Positions 24,394 through 34,517 of a stretch of DNA of 64,000 bases are shown here, piece by piece. The stretch covers positions 18,031,001 to 18,095,000 of the forward strand of contig NC_083383.1 in assembly GCF_031755915.1 (NCBI RefSeq), written 5' to 3'. The position numbers and the translations under genes were made by a program. Source of the DNA: Ziziphus jujuba. Taxonomy: Eukaryota > Streptophyta > Magnoliopsida > Rosales > Rhamnaceae. Numbering within the stretch: the stretch's first letter is position 1; each line of letters opens with the position of its first letter. Under the pieces are notes generated by a model. The model saw nothing but the letters and a program-made list of their open reading frames with translations. It ran no database searches and had not been told where the DNA came from.

Positions 24394-25225
24394 AAGGTTT
24401 CTAGTCACAAGTTAATTAAAGGTTGAGGTTTCCATAAGAATCTTAACTTAATCGTGACCTTGGGCTAATATAATACTGGTTTAGGAGTAACTCGACCTAG
24501 GTTCGTATAACTATTCCTCAAGCTCTCATTTAACTTTCATATTCTAATTGTCATTCTTGATTTGATATAGTCTCCAAAATTGAATTGACCACAAGGTTAA
24601 AACATCTTCCATTATCTTCCATTATCTTATACCAATAACTATGTGATACAAAAGAATTTATTGCCTAAAAGTTAATGTGATTGCAAAATAGCCTCAAGAA
24701 TAAGATTTGTACCTATATCCTCATCTAGAATCACATAATCATCATGTTATGCCATGGCAAGTACTCTGACTTGACCTATTAGATATCCTCTCTAAACTTT
24801 GCTTTAGCCACAACTATGGACTACTATCTCGTGCTAGTGGATTCTGTTATAGTATGGCTACTATGTGCTATGTCCTCTATGATAATAAATCTACTGAAGT
24901 TGAGCACCAAATCCAAAGTCCTAAATGAGGACAATCCTTCACTAGGTGACCTGGCTACACATAAAGGAAACATGCTGCTTCCTATTAACATCACTAAGCA
25001 TGATTTCAACCATAGATTTTGTAATTGATAAGAAAATTGTCTTGACTTGAAGGTCTTTTGTAATGACCATTGTGATGACAATGTAAACGGGTGCAAGAAG
25101 GTACTAGCGGGCTACTTGATATCCAATTCTACATCATCTAAAGATCATATAGGGGATGATTCAAATGTAATGATAGTTACTCTCATAATGCCGAGGCTTT
25201 TTTAGAGTAATTAGCTTCATGGCTC

Positions 25226-25310
25226 AAAAGAATTCTGAAGTTAAGCATTCTCATGCGATAGTGATCCAAGGATGGATGGCCTCCTAAATAGCTCTAAGCA
25301 TAAAGCCTTA
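25226..25310 (+). ncRNA. 5S rRNA-like segment in TRIM LTR1
   Basis: Resembles the 3' two thirds of plant 5S rRNA, including the internal promoter A-box area (GAAGTTAAGC) and a changed C-box (GGATGGATGGCCTCCT). Not a functional 5S gene: the 5' third is missing or diverged and it lies inside an LTR. Confidence 0.6.
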
Positions 25311-25605
25311 TACCGAAGTGCGGTAGTTAAATTGGAGATAATATCAATAAATAGTGATATGTCTTCCAGTGGAAAAGAAGTATTACAAATGGTATCATGG
25401 TCTATACGAGGCTAGAAGTGTGCCAACAAAGACACATATAAATGGGTGGATTGTAACAACCATTGTGGATGGGTATAAGAAGGCACTGGCAAGCTATCTG
25501 GTGTTCAATCTGACATCGTGTGAGTATGGTATAGGAAATGATTTGAATGTAATAATAGTTACTCTCACAATGCCTAGGTTTTTTCAAAGCTGTTGACTTC
25601 AGCGT

Positions 25606-25700
25606 TCAAAAGAATTCCGAAATTAAGTTTGCTTACACAAAAGTAGTCTAAAGATGGGTGACCATCTAAAAAATTTTGAATAAAAAATCTCGTATCATGT
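25606..25700 (+). ncRNA. 5S rRNA-like segment in TRIM LTR2
   Basis: The matching part of the second LTR. The C-box string GATGGGTGACC is kept exactly, while the A-box area is changed (GAAATTAAGTTTGC). Confidence 0.6.
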
Positions 25701-26718
25701 GATGGCTAATTTAAGGATAATATCAATAAAGAGCGATAGGTTCGCCAATGGAGGCAGAGTTTACACCACTACGATTGCCTACTATCTATGGCTAGGGCCT
25801 TGAGTCTGACCATCGCTCTGACACATACTGCATCTGGAGCTATGGTTGTCTCTTTTGAATCCTCCATTGCCTAATGTCTTTGACTAAAACTACCCTTCTT
25901 AGAAGATTCTTGATTAGGGCTTCCTGAAGATATGTCATTGAATTATTGTCATTTAGACTTACATATCAAGGTTTGCCTATCTACCTTTATAGTAGCATTT
26001 CTCATAGACGGATATGGAAGGTGAACTTTATCTAATATGCTAAAAGCTATAGGCTCACTTAGACCATTAAGAAACCTCCTTTTCTTGCTGACCTTATTAA
26101 AAACCAAGTTGGAGCAGAACTTTGATAAATCACTAAATCTTTGCTTAGATTAAAAAACTATCATGCTATCCTGAGTGATGTCTCAAACTCTATCCTTTTA
26201 GTCTTAAAGAAAGTAGGAAGACAAAACTCAATGTGAATAGCAATCTTGAACTATGCCGAAGTTTGATATCTTCTAGTCCTCTCATATGTGAACAACTTTC
26301 TCATATTCTGCTCTAACATCAAGCTAGCTATCCTAACTCTTTCATTGTCCAAACAATGCATACCCTTATTTAAGATTTTCTCCATCGTATCCAAGATGAA
26401 GCCACAATAGGGTTCATGAAGCCATCGAAACCCCACTGCTCCAAATTTACAAGCATGATTATCAAATGTCTAATAAATCCACTCCTTTCGAGTGATAAAG
26501 CCAGTAGCTCAATAATATGCTCTTCATAAGTGGATGCATTTGTACTTCTAGTTAAAGCTTGTTGCAAACCATGTCTACCTATTCAAGGCATCAAGAAAAG
26601 TTATGTACAAAAGAATAACAAAATATAATTAATGCCAGGACAAAGAGAGGTACGAAAGGCAAAACACATGGTTAGTTGTATAATAATGCACAATCACTGA
26701 GGAACTTAGAACCTAAAG

Positions 26719-26731
26719 CTCTAAGACCAAG
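26719..26731 (-). other. Primer binding site of Gypsy G
   Basis: Minus strand TTGGTCTTAGAGC, two or three changes from the initiator tRNA-Met type TTGGTATCAGAGC, directly adjacent to the 5' LTR. The following TTTAGGTTCT matches the leader of Gypsy H (TATAGGTTCT). Confidence 0.6.
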
Positions 26732-29311
26732 CTGGGAAGACTCACCTGGTTGGTCCCACCTAAGGAAGCCCTATTGAATAATTCTTATGTGAAAGCCAAA
26801 TAGAATCTCACACGAACCATGTACAACCAATGCATGCCATATAAAAAATTCTTCAATATGTAGATAAAACCATAACAACATGTAGGTTATTGAATACAGT
26901 TAATAGCTACAACTAGTCATACTACAGGCCACATTACACACACTTACTAGGTCATTACTTTGTTCATACTATATATTATAGAATTCTAAGAGTAAATATA
27001 AAAATGAGTTATACGAAAAAATACTAATGAGCATATGAAGATAAAGATAAGGTAGGGAAATATAAAATATTGTTGCTGCTACGGAAGATACAAAAAGGAC
27101 AAGTGATGCATGAGGTAAACTCTTTGCTAATTGCCTAGACCGAGGGGAATAAATTTAGAAACAATAAAATGTGAGATGAAGATATTGGAGTAAGCGGCTT
27201 AGTATAATAATAAAATAATGTTTTTATTTTTGTAGATCCAACTTACACTATACTCTTTTGAAAATGTGAGATAAAGACCTTTTATTACACTTATTTGAAA
27301 AGTTTCCCTTTTAAAATAATTTCACAAAACCAACTTATATCTCAAATCAATATCATAAAATGAGAATTTCATAATTAAAGAATTTGAAATATTATTAATC
27401 AACTAAAACATAAATTTAACACTGAGCATTAAATAACATATCATATTAATGGAAACAATTACGAAAATACAGTAAAACCATCGATATGTGGATGTTAGAA
27501 CAAAAAACATACAATGTACTACATGATATACCTAGCATTGTCAAGCTTTGCACAACATCTAGGAACCCTAACAGAATATAACGGGTTACAAATAAATAAG
27601 CCATTATCGTGAAACTTTAGCATCCTAAAGGCATCATGACCAACCTGTCATATTGTAGCCATGAGTGATAGGTACAAAACTCAATCATCATTCTTTCATA
27701 GCACGACTATACATAGGATGAATAAAGTCGTGCGTGGCTAATAGCATTAATCAAAATCACTAGTACTATATGGTACACCATTTAGAAACAATAATATAGT
27801 ATTCACAAACAATCATTTCAATATCATATTTTTTTGGATTTTTTGCAGACAAGTACTATACTATAGTCTGAAACTTAATATTCAAATCCAACTATTTAAT
27901 TAAATATTCCAAAGATTCCAAATCATCATTTCATGCTAAAATATCACCTTAAATACAAAATGATTTAAATTCCAAGATCTACAAGTTCCCGATAAACTCA
28001 TTAGAATTTGAAACATTGAAAATTTTATCAAAATTCACATGACATGAAAACATACATATATATATATATGTGAAATCCAATAATCATATAAACATAAAAT
28101 GAGCATTTAAATCAAAGCATATATATTTATATATTATCCAAACCATATATAGTATACTAGCATACCAAAAACCATTCAAAAATATAAATGACTTACATAT
28201 ACCACCGGTGATCACTCCTGTTCCTCAGAAGGTTGCCTCTAGAAACAACATGATTATAAATAATATAATAAAATATTTCTTAGACTCCAAAAACTAAACC
28301 AAAGACACTGGTATGCACCAAATGTCTCTAAATAATTTATACAACTATAAAATTACATAAATCAGGCACTGAAGGGTTTGGTTACATGGTGAATCTTTAG
28401 GACTTAGTAATCGAAGTTGAGATTTTCCACCTAAAGGCTAATTTTATCAAATTGAGCCTTCTAATGGGTTCTACTAACATCTAAGAACATACTCCCAACT
28501 CTAATTTAGTCCTATATTGTCCAAATACAATCCAATTTTAACTCGTATTTAACTAATTGACCTAAAAATGAAAATATATTCAAACAACATCCAAAATAAG
28601 CAAATAATATACCAATGGGAAGCCCATGAGATGGATATTACAATAGTATACCCACCTTGGTCCAAAAGTCTTGTGGATGATAAAAAAACACATTGAAAAA
28701 TTTCACCCAAACTTTTTGTTGATAGATCTTTCAAATGGTGAGGAAGTTCAACAAATGGATACTAGATTTGAGCTCAAAAGGATCCAAAATAAAGGTGGGA
28801 AATGGCCCAAAATCTGACCAATTAATTAAAGAACCACGATGACATCATTGTGTTTTCATTGGCTTGATTGGTACGTGTATAGCAAAGTTACACCATGAAA
28901 ATTTAGGGGCTTTGTTAGCCTTTGATGGGCTACAAGCTAAGGTGGCACATGACTTGAAGGTTAGAAAAAGATTAAATCAGCTTTCTCATGTCTGAGATGG
29001 TTTTTCTTAGGGACGTTTTGAACATTTTCTGATAAACTAGGCACACTTCCCCAATTCATATTTATATATAAGGCCTTATGTCATTAATAAACAAAAATCT
29101 GGGACTTTTCAAAAATTCTCAATACCAAAATTTTTCAACTATAACTCAAAATTAGGCGTGTTATTAGTCTATGAAGTCATATTAATTAGCTTTATACAAT
29201 AGCATATAGGCCAAACCCGAACCTTGACCATTCAAAAATTCAAACCTAGGACCCACAAATGGTTCAATTGGTCAAACCTAGTCAAAATTTTAAAATTTCA
29301 AGCATTTATCA
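26732..29311 (-). repeat. 5' LTR of Gypsy G
   Basis: About 2.58 kb, aligning along its length with 11551-17488 (without inserts), for example around AACCAATGCATGCC / AACCAATACGTGC. It ends TTATCA at 29311, which gives TGATAA as the LTR start on the minus strand. No coding content. Confidence 0.72.
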
Positions 29312-30660
29312 CGATGTCCATTACATTTACCAATTTTATGCTTGAAATATTTTGACTTTGGTTTAAAATGACTTATATAAAGTTTTTGGTAGTTAAAATA
29401 CCTAGTTTGACTAAGCTTTGACTCATTGGTTGAACAATGATCATTGTTGTTCAAACAAATCATCTACCACAAGTGATTTATAGATTGGTAAATTTGATGT
29501 TATTCGAACAATGCCCTTGCTAGGTGTCATTTGAGGACCAGTAGATCTGATTTATTTTGAATGAATGCTTGATATTGTTTGAATAATGTCTTGCCACATG
29601 TTTGTTTCTTAATGTTGGGTCTAATGTTGTTCAAACAACACATATATGTTGCTTAACAATGTTTGGATACATGCCACTCACTAATTTAATTTTTAACCAT
29701 TGTTCAAACACCTTTCCATGTTGTTTGAACAATATCCTTGTGTTAGATAAGGAAACAAGCTTAAAAATACACAATTGAAAGTTAGAGAGAATTTTTCCCT
29801 TTTTGGAGAGTTTTAAACCATATTGATCCAACGGTAACATCATTTATTAAGTTTATGCTTCATGGATTAAGTGACCTTGCAATTTATGTATTTTTCTATT
29901 ATTCTTAGGTTTTCACTTTCCCAATTAATAAGAGAAACTCATAGGTTTTCCCACTTAGCTAATAGCCCAAACACTTTTCCCTTTACCATATACTTGATAC
30001 TTCTTGAGATTTGTTATGATGAAATCTTGAGGAAAAGTTTTCTTGATAGAAAGACTTTCGCAACAGTGGTCAAGTGTTTGACCTTCATGATGGAGGCTTT
30101 AAAGATGAAGCTACAATTCCATCTTTGTGATAAATGGTCACTAAAATGTTATGTTGTTAAAGCTGTGGCATCCAAAACTAGAAGATTAGTCACCCACTAT
30201 CATGGTAGCTAGGAATGTCAATATCTTCCCTTACACTTAAGATAGGACTACTTGTGTGGCTGTGTGATAGTTTCTTAATGGATTTTTAGATTAGAGTAGT
30301 AGTTGGCATCCATGATTTTTTTTTTTCATGTAGGATTTTCATGTAAAAATTTATGTGGCTGAATTTTTTGCTTTTCTACCATTTAATTTCTTGCACTTTA
30401 CTATTTTACTTTATCCATTGTGGGAGGAAAAGTCCTCAATGTTGAAATTTTATTGTTTTAGAATTTTTATTTGTGGGAGGACTGAGTCCTTGATTGATAC
30501 CATATTTTTATACTATGAATCTATAGTTTGGGGGTCAAGAGATATAATTTGAAGCAGCAATAGGCTTATAGAGGATCCTTGATATGTGATTGTCAGAAGA
30601 AGAGTGAAAATTTGAAAAAAGGCTATCTAAACCCCTTTCTTGGTTTTTTCCAGATTTTCA
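29312..30660 (+). repeat. 5' LTR (part) of Copia I
   Basis: The right end is exact: ..GATTTTCA at 30660, one base before a PBS. The last 480 bp (30180-30660) align with 43515-43994 further right, the other LTR of the pair. The left limit is unknown because Gypsy G inserted at 29311. The left half is rich in short palindromic strings of the type TTGTTTGAACAA (29435-29745). Confidence 0.6.
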
Positions 30661-31311
30661 ATTGGTATTAGAGCTTGATCACTGTAATTATGGCTTTTAC
30701 AACTTTGGTGGGATCTTTTGCATAATTTGAAAATGGATACGGTAAAAAAGAATGGATCAATCGTACATAATCATTTATTTAATGGATCAAACTATAATTT
30801 TTGGAAAGCTAAGCTAAAAGCATTTTTTAAAATCTTTGGATGACAGAGTGTTGTTTTTTGTTTTCACTAGTTTGATAGCTCTAGCTTTGTACTTAGGTGG
30901 TTTTAAGATACTCAAGCCCATGGATTAATAGACAAATGAAGAAATTATAGCAAGTAGTTGGAACTTTGAAAGATTGAATGTTATATTCTATGCTTTGACC
31001 GTTGATGATTTAAGGAGGTCCAGTGTTATAAGGTGGCCAACGAGGTATGGTACATATTGAAATTAGCACATAAAGAAAATACAGTGGTTAAAAGGTCAAA
31101 ACTTTAATTGTTGATCACTAAATTTGTGAACAATAGGATGCAACAAGATCAAACATTTCTTTACTTTTATGCCATATTCAATGAAATTATTAATTCAAGC
31201 CACAATTTTGGTAAGCATAATCATAAACACAAGCTTATTTTAACATTTTGAGACATTTTCTTGATAGATTTAAAGCCAATATGAGAGCCATTGAGGAAAG
31301 CAAGTACAGTC
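30661..31311 (+). pseudogene. PBS, leader and gag N-part of Copia I
   Basis: PBS TTGGTATTAGAGC at 30662-30674, then ATG at 30690. Frames encode Copia-type gag pieces: LNGSNYNFWKAKLKAFF near 30778-30830 and FLDRFKANMRAIEESKYS near 31258-31310, with frameshifts and stops between. The frame is cut at 31311 by Gypsy D. Confidence 0.7.
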
Positions 31312-32437
31312 TGATACGAACCTAATACGACCTGTGCCTAAACCTGTATTATATTAGTCCGGATCTAATTATGTTCAAATTCTCATGGTCATCTTAACCC
31401 CTAACCAACTTGGGATTAGAAACCTTGGTATATTGAAGATGCCACAATAGGTGATGGATATCCTATTGATAAGTCAAAACTAAAACACTCACTCTCTAAC
31501 GGTGTTTTAGGTGTTCAAAAGAATAAAGAGAAATTCAATCTCACAAAATAAATTCTGAATATTATTAATGGTGTGTTCTTCATCAAAAACAAGCCTTTAT
31601 ATAGGCTAAGAGAAAACAAAATACACCCTAATTACAATAGGAAAAACCAGCCATGCAATGAAGACTCCTATTATGGCCGAAAGTTTCCTCCTTTCCTAAT
31701 CTAATTTGGATTAATTAGTTCCTTTATTTTGAATTATTAATTAATTTACAATGAAAATAAGAAAATAATAAATTTCCTAAACTTATTTGTGCAGCAAAAT
31801 AAATAAATAAAAACCAAAAGTATAGGTAATTTCCTAAAACAAAAAGTAAAAATCAAATTAGGAAACCAAAATATTATCTTTTTGACTAAGTTGGTTTTGA
31901 CAAATCTTGGACCAATTTAAGCTCCAAATCAGCTTCCATATGGTTTGTAGGATGCAAAATAGGATTATCATGGAAGCCCACACATTTCCCTTGCTTGGAG
32001 GAAAGAGAAAAAGCCAACTCAGCAAAATACAGTAAAGCCATCAAGAAAAATAGTAAAACCAGCCAAATTTCCATTCCATGCACACAGCCCCTTTTTGGTT
32101 GCCTGTGAAGCTGTGTTGACTTGATGTCATGACCTCTTAGACATATGTATTGAATCCATGAAGCATTGGAACCATTTCATGCTGCTTGGACTCCATAAAT
32201 GCACCAAAATTGCTACATAGGTCTATATCGGCTTCCACCACTTATATACTCAAAATAGGTCTTAGATATTTGGGTATGGACAAGCCCTCTTGAGAATGAA
32301 TTAGTCCTTAGATAAATGAAACAAGGTTTTCTCTAAACCTTTTAGCTTGAGCCCTAGTGATCGGCCCGGTCTTCATCCGCATCGGGTCAGCACCCCAACG
32401 GGTTGTCGGTTGTGTGGGCATGGACGGTTTCGCATCA
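31312..32437 (-). repeat. 3' LTR of Gypsy D
   Basis: 1126 bp with family T termini. It belongs to the same LTR subgroup as T1, T2 and T4 (all carry the 65-81-codon hydrophobic frame; here 31886-32083). Confidence 0.88.
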
Positions 32438-33078
32438 TTTCCCTCCTCTTGAAAAGGATTTGCCCTCAAATCAAAATCATCACCTGCAGCAAAAGGAGAC
32501 AAATCAGATACATTAAATGTAGCACTAATATTATACTCACCCGGCAAATCTAGTTTGTAAGCATTGTCATTTATCTGCTCCAAAACTTGAAAAAGTCCAT
32601 CTCCACGCGATATAAGCTTGGACTTCCTTTGCTTGGGAAACTTCTTATTTCTTAGGTGCAATGAAACTCAATCTCAAGGTTCAAAGACAACTTGTTTTTG
32701 GCCATGATTAGCATTCCTTGTATATTGCTCGGTCCTCCTCTCAATATTTGCCTTAGTCTTTTCATGAATTTGCTTCACAAAATCAGTTTTTTGTTTTCCA
32801 TCTAGACTAGCACACTCATTTAAAGGTAAAGGTGTTAAATCTAATGGAATCAAAGGATTAAACCAATAAACAATTTTAAAAGGAGTAAATTTAGTCGCTC
32901 AATGCAAAGACCTATTATAAGCGAATTCAACATGTGGCAAATATTCGCCCCAAGTTCTCAAATTTCTACTAATTAATGCTCTCAACAATGTAGACAAAGT
33001 TCTATTCACTACTTCAGTTTGTTCATTAGTTTGTGGATCACAAGTAGTTGAAAATAAAGCTTAGTACCTAACTTAGCC
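32308..33078 (-). pseudogene. Integrase end of Gypsy D, reading into the LTR
   Basis: Minus-strand frames give [19 protein letters not shown] and [20 protein letters not shown] (end of the integrase core) and then the integrase C-terminus (QRKSKLISRGDGLFQVLEQ.. to ..NVSDLSPFAAGDD). The last open frame (32308-32661, 117 codons) passes a purine tract and continues 43 codons past the LTR border at 32437 (PTTRWGADPMRMKTGPITRA). Confidence 0.82.
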
Positions 33079-33920
33079 CACAAAGTTAAAGAAGGAAAGT
33101 TAAAAAGAATGAGATGTTAATGGCTGTATCAAAAGAGAAGGAAGAGAGAATTGTTAAACTTACAGGCAGGACTACTAATTTAAAGGAATTGAAATTTATA
33201 TTTCTTTTTGAAAAAGTGAGATATTTAAAAGTCCACATGAGTGAAGGGAACAAGCTAGTTAAACAATTGAAGTCTAGAGAAAGCTTCTTGGTAAGGAGTT
33301 TGATGAAGCAAAGGAAACCATTCTAGCTTCCCGGTAAAGAATTGGATCAAGCAAAGTTCTAGCTTCTCAATAAGGAATTGGATCATGCAAAGGAAACCAT
33401 TCTAAACTTGATAAATGGAACTACAAAACTTGATCATTTCTGAGCAAAAAAGAATCAAATCCAAGAGAGGTTTTGGGTACATTGGTAAGGTTTCCATTCC
33501 ATAAAGTTAAAAAAACTACCATTATAAAGTATGGTAAGCCAAGTTGATAAGAAAGTTGAAAAAGAAAAATCATGCAAGGAGAACAACATCTATACTCCCA
33601 CTTCAAGAAGCCTCAATCACAATTTCAAAGGCATTCTTATGAGTTTTTTAGTTCATCTAGTGAATTATTCTTTCCAACTTGTCATATTGTTGGAGGAAAG
33701 CTCAGACAAGATCAAAATGTCTTCAATTGAGAAACGAATGATAACAAAAGACTCAAGTGAAGAGCCCAAAGGTGACAACCTTTCATTTCCTTAGAGTTCC
33801 TTCAATACACCATCCTTTTTAACCCAATTTTTTTCTTATTTGTCATCATTATGGAGGTGATCACGTTAGCTATCGATGCTTTGAGTTGAGAAAGTCATTT
33901 TAAGGCAATTTTAAAGTGTA
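33079..33920 (+). pseudogene. gag C-part of Copia I
   Basis: Contains a charged coiled-coil-like segment (33110-33326, then repeats of KELDQAKETIL near 33370-33410) and, near 33836-33890, a decayed zinc knuckle (CHHYGGDHVSYRCFELRKSF, with one cysteine replaced by tyrosine). This order (gag, coiled coil, knuckle) is common in plant Copia elements. Broken by several stops. No Copia protease, integrase or RT was recognised downstream. Confidence 0.55.
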
Positions 33921-34255
33921 GATCACCAATGATGGTGTGAAAAATGATGGACTTTTGAAAACAATTCATAGGTTAATTGAAGATATAACCAAGATGTCCA
34001 AGTTCAAGTAAAATGAAAGCAACAATAAAAGGAAAAAAAAAAAAGAAGGAAAATGTTAGCTACAAAGGATGGGGAGCGAAGATCACAAAAACCATACAAA
34101 GAAAGAAGGAAGTAAATTGTTTTTCCAACCCCTCGTTGCTTTATTTTATTGTTTCCTAGTTTACATATGATTGCATATGTGTTTGATATTGTATTGCCAA
34201 ATCCTTTTCTATTAAATTTTTTTTATTGTAAATAAAATCACCACGTGAATAAGAT

Positions 34256-34517
34256 TAGGTGTCACGATATAATTATTCTTGTTTGTAAAGGTTTAGGTTT
34301 TTCATGAAATGGGGAAAAAGACATATTCATTGTTCATAAAGCTTTTTTAAAAATTTCTGAAATAATTTATGTTCTTGCATGCATTTTTAGGTGTCGCTAT
34401 ATCATTGTTCTTGATTGTAAAGGTTTAGGTTTTTCGTGAAACAGGAAAAAGACATATTCATTGTTCATAAAACTTTTTAAAAATTTCTAAAATAATTTAT
34501 GTTCTTGCATGCATTTT
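34256..34517. repeat. About 131 bp tandem duplication
   Basis: Two adjacent copies (34256-34387 and 34388-34517). Both start TAGGTGTC and share AAAGGTTTAGGTTTTTC, GACATATTCATTGTTCATAA and TTATGTTCTTGCATGCATTT, with about ten differences. Confidence 0.88.

Larger units (their letters stand above)
17587..24510 (+). mobile_element. Solo LTR, Gypsy family T (copy T3), split by element A
   Basis: The left part 17587-18546 starts TGATGAGAACCC and breaks off at ATACCAAAGT. The right part 24394-24510 resumes AAGGTTTCTAG and ends TTCGTATAA (family TTCGTATCA). Joined length is about 1.08 kb, a full LTR. Outer target duplication TTATT (17582-17586) / CTATT (24511-24515), 4 of 5. Its start encodes the pol C-terminal extension in an open frame to 17878 (PTTRWGADPIQ.., ITRAQ..). 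Confidence 0.9.
25059..25765 (+). mobile_element. Cassandra-like TRIM with 5S rRNA-like LTRs
   Basis: Two direct repeats (LTR1 25059-25387, starting TGTAATGACC; LTR2 25452-25765, starting TGTAACAACC, both ending ..ACA) flank only about 64 bp holding a PBS-like string (TGGTATCATGG at 25390-25400) and a purine-rich run before LTR2. Inside each LTR is a 5S rRNA-like segment: AATTCTGAAGTTAAGCATTC at 25231-25250 with GATGG..CCTCCTAAATAGC, and GATGGGTGACC at 25653-25663. Cassandra TRIMs are known to carry 5S rRNA promoters in their LTRs. The two LTRs are clearly diverged and the flanks (TCTTT / CCACT) do not match, so this is an old copy, or the right end is mis-set. It is inserted in the gag region of Gypsy G. 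Confidence 0.8.
24511..26731 (-). pseudogene. gag/protease remnant of Gypsy G
   Basis: On the minus strand, 26590 to about 25770 reads as Gypsy gag, with pieces such as NPIVASSWIRW, MEKILNKGMHCLDNERVRIA and SLMLEQNMRKLF. The same motif in intact form is in Gypsy H (ALKWLSSMEKILEEGMRC). A Cassandra-like TRIM interrupts it at 25059-25765. Left of that, PLCVARSPSE near 24975 may be the zinc-knuckle region. Many stops and frame changes. The zone 24511-24800 cannot be assigned clearly. RT, RNase H and integrase are absent. Confidence 0.65.
11551..29311 (-). mobile_element. Gypsy element G (nested, 17.8 kb as found)
   Basis: Two related LTRs in direct orientation bound it: the left one (11551-17488, about 2626 bp after removing nested inserts) and the right one (26732-29311, 2580 bp). 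Between them lie a PBS, gag remnants and a short pol terminus, all on the minus strand. Nested inside are a Copia-K solo LTR with a Gypsy-T solo LTR in it, another Gypsy-T solo LTR, a Gypsy-T solo LTR split by Gypsy A, and a Cassandra-like TRIM. The outer flanks CGACT / CGATG match in only three of five positions, so the target duplication is weak and the left boundary is set by alignment. Own internal sequence is only about 1.5 kb, so most of pol is missing. Confidence 0.72.
31312..33078 (-). mobile_element. Gypsy element D (family T), truncated
   Basis: The 3' LTR is 31312-32437 (TGATACGAACC .. TTTCGCATCA). The internal part 32438-33078 encodes, on the minus strand, only the end of the integrase catalytic domain and the integrase C-terminus. 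At 33078 the element stops abruptly and Copia I sequence resumes, so the rest of the internal region and the 5' LTR have been deleted. The left flank is CAGTC; no right duplication can be expected. Confidence 0.85.

Noticed and set aside
25226..25700. 5S rRNA genes
   Set aside because: The similarity covers only part of 5S rRNA, is repeated in two LTR-like direct repeats with a PBS between them, and is changed in the control regions. A Cassandra-type TRIM explains it better.
29871..30552. Host gene in the 29.8-30.6 kb frames
   Set aside because: The same sequence recurs at 43515-43994 as an LTR end and is followed by a PBS. The frames are hydrophobic AT-rich by-products.
34256..34517. CRISPR-like or satellite repeat
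   Set aside because: Only two units, no regular short spacers, and a plant genome; a simple tandem duplication.
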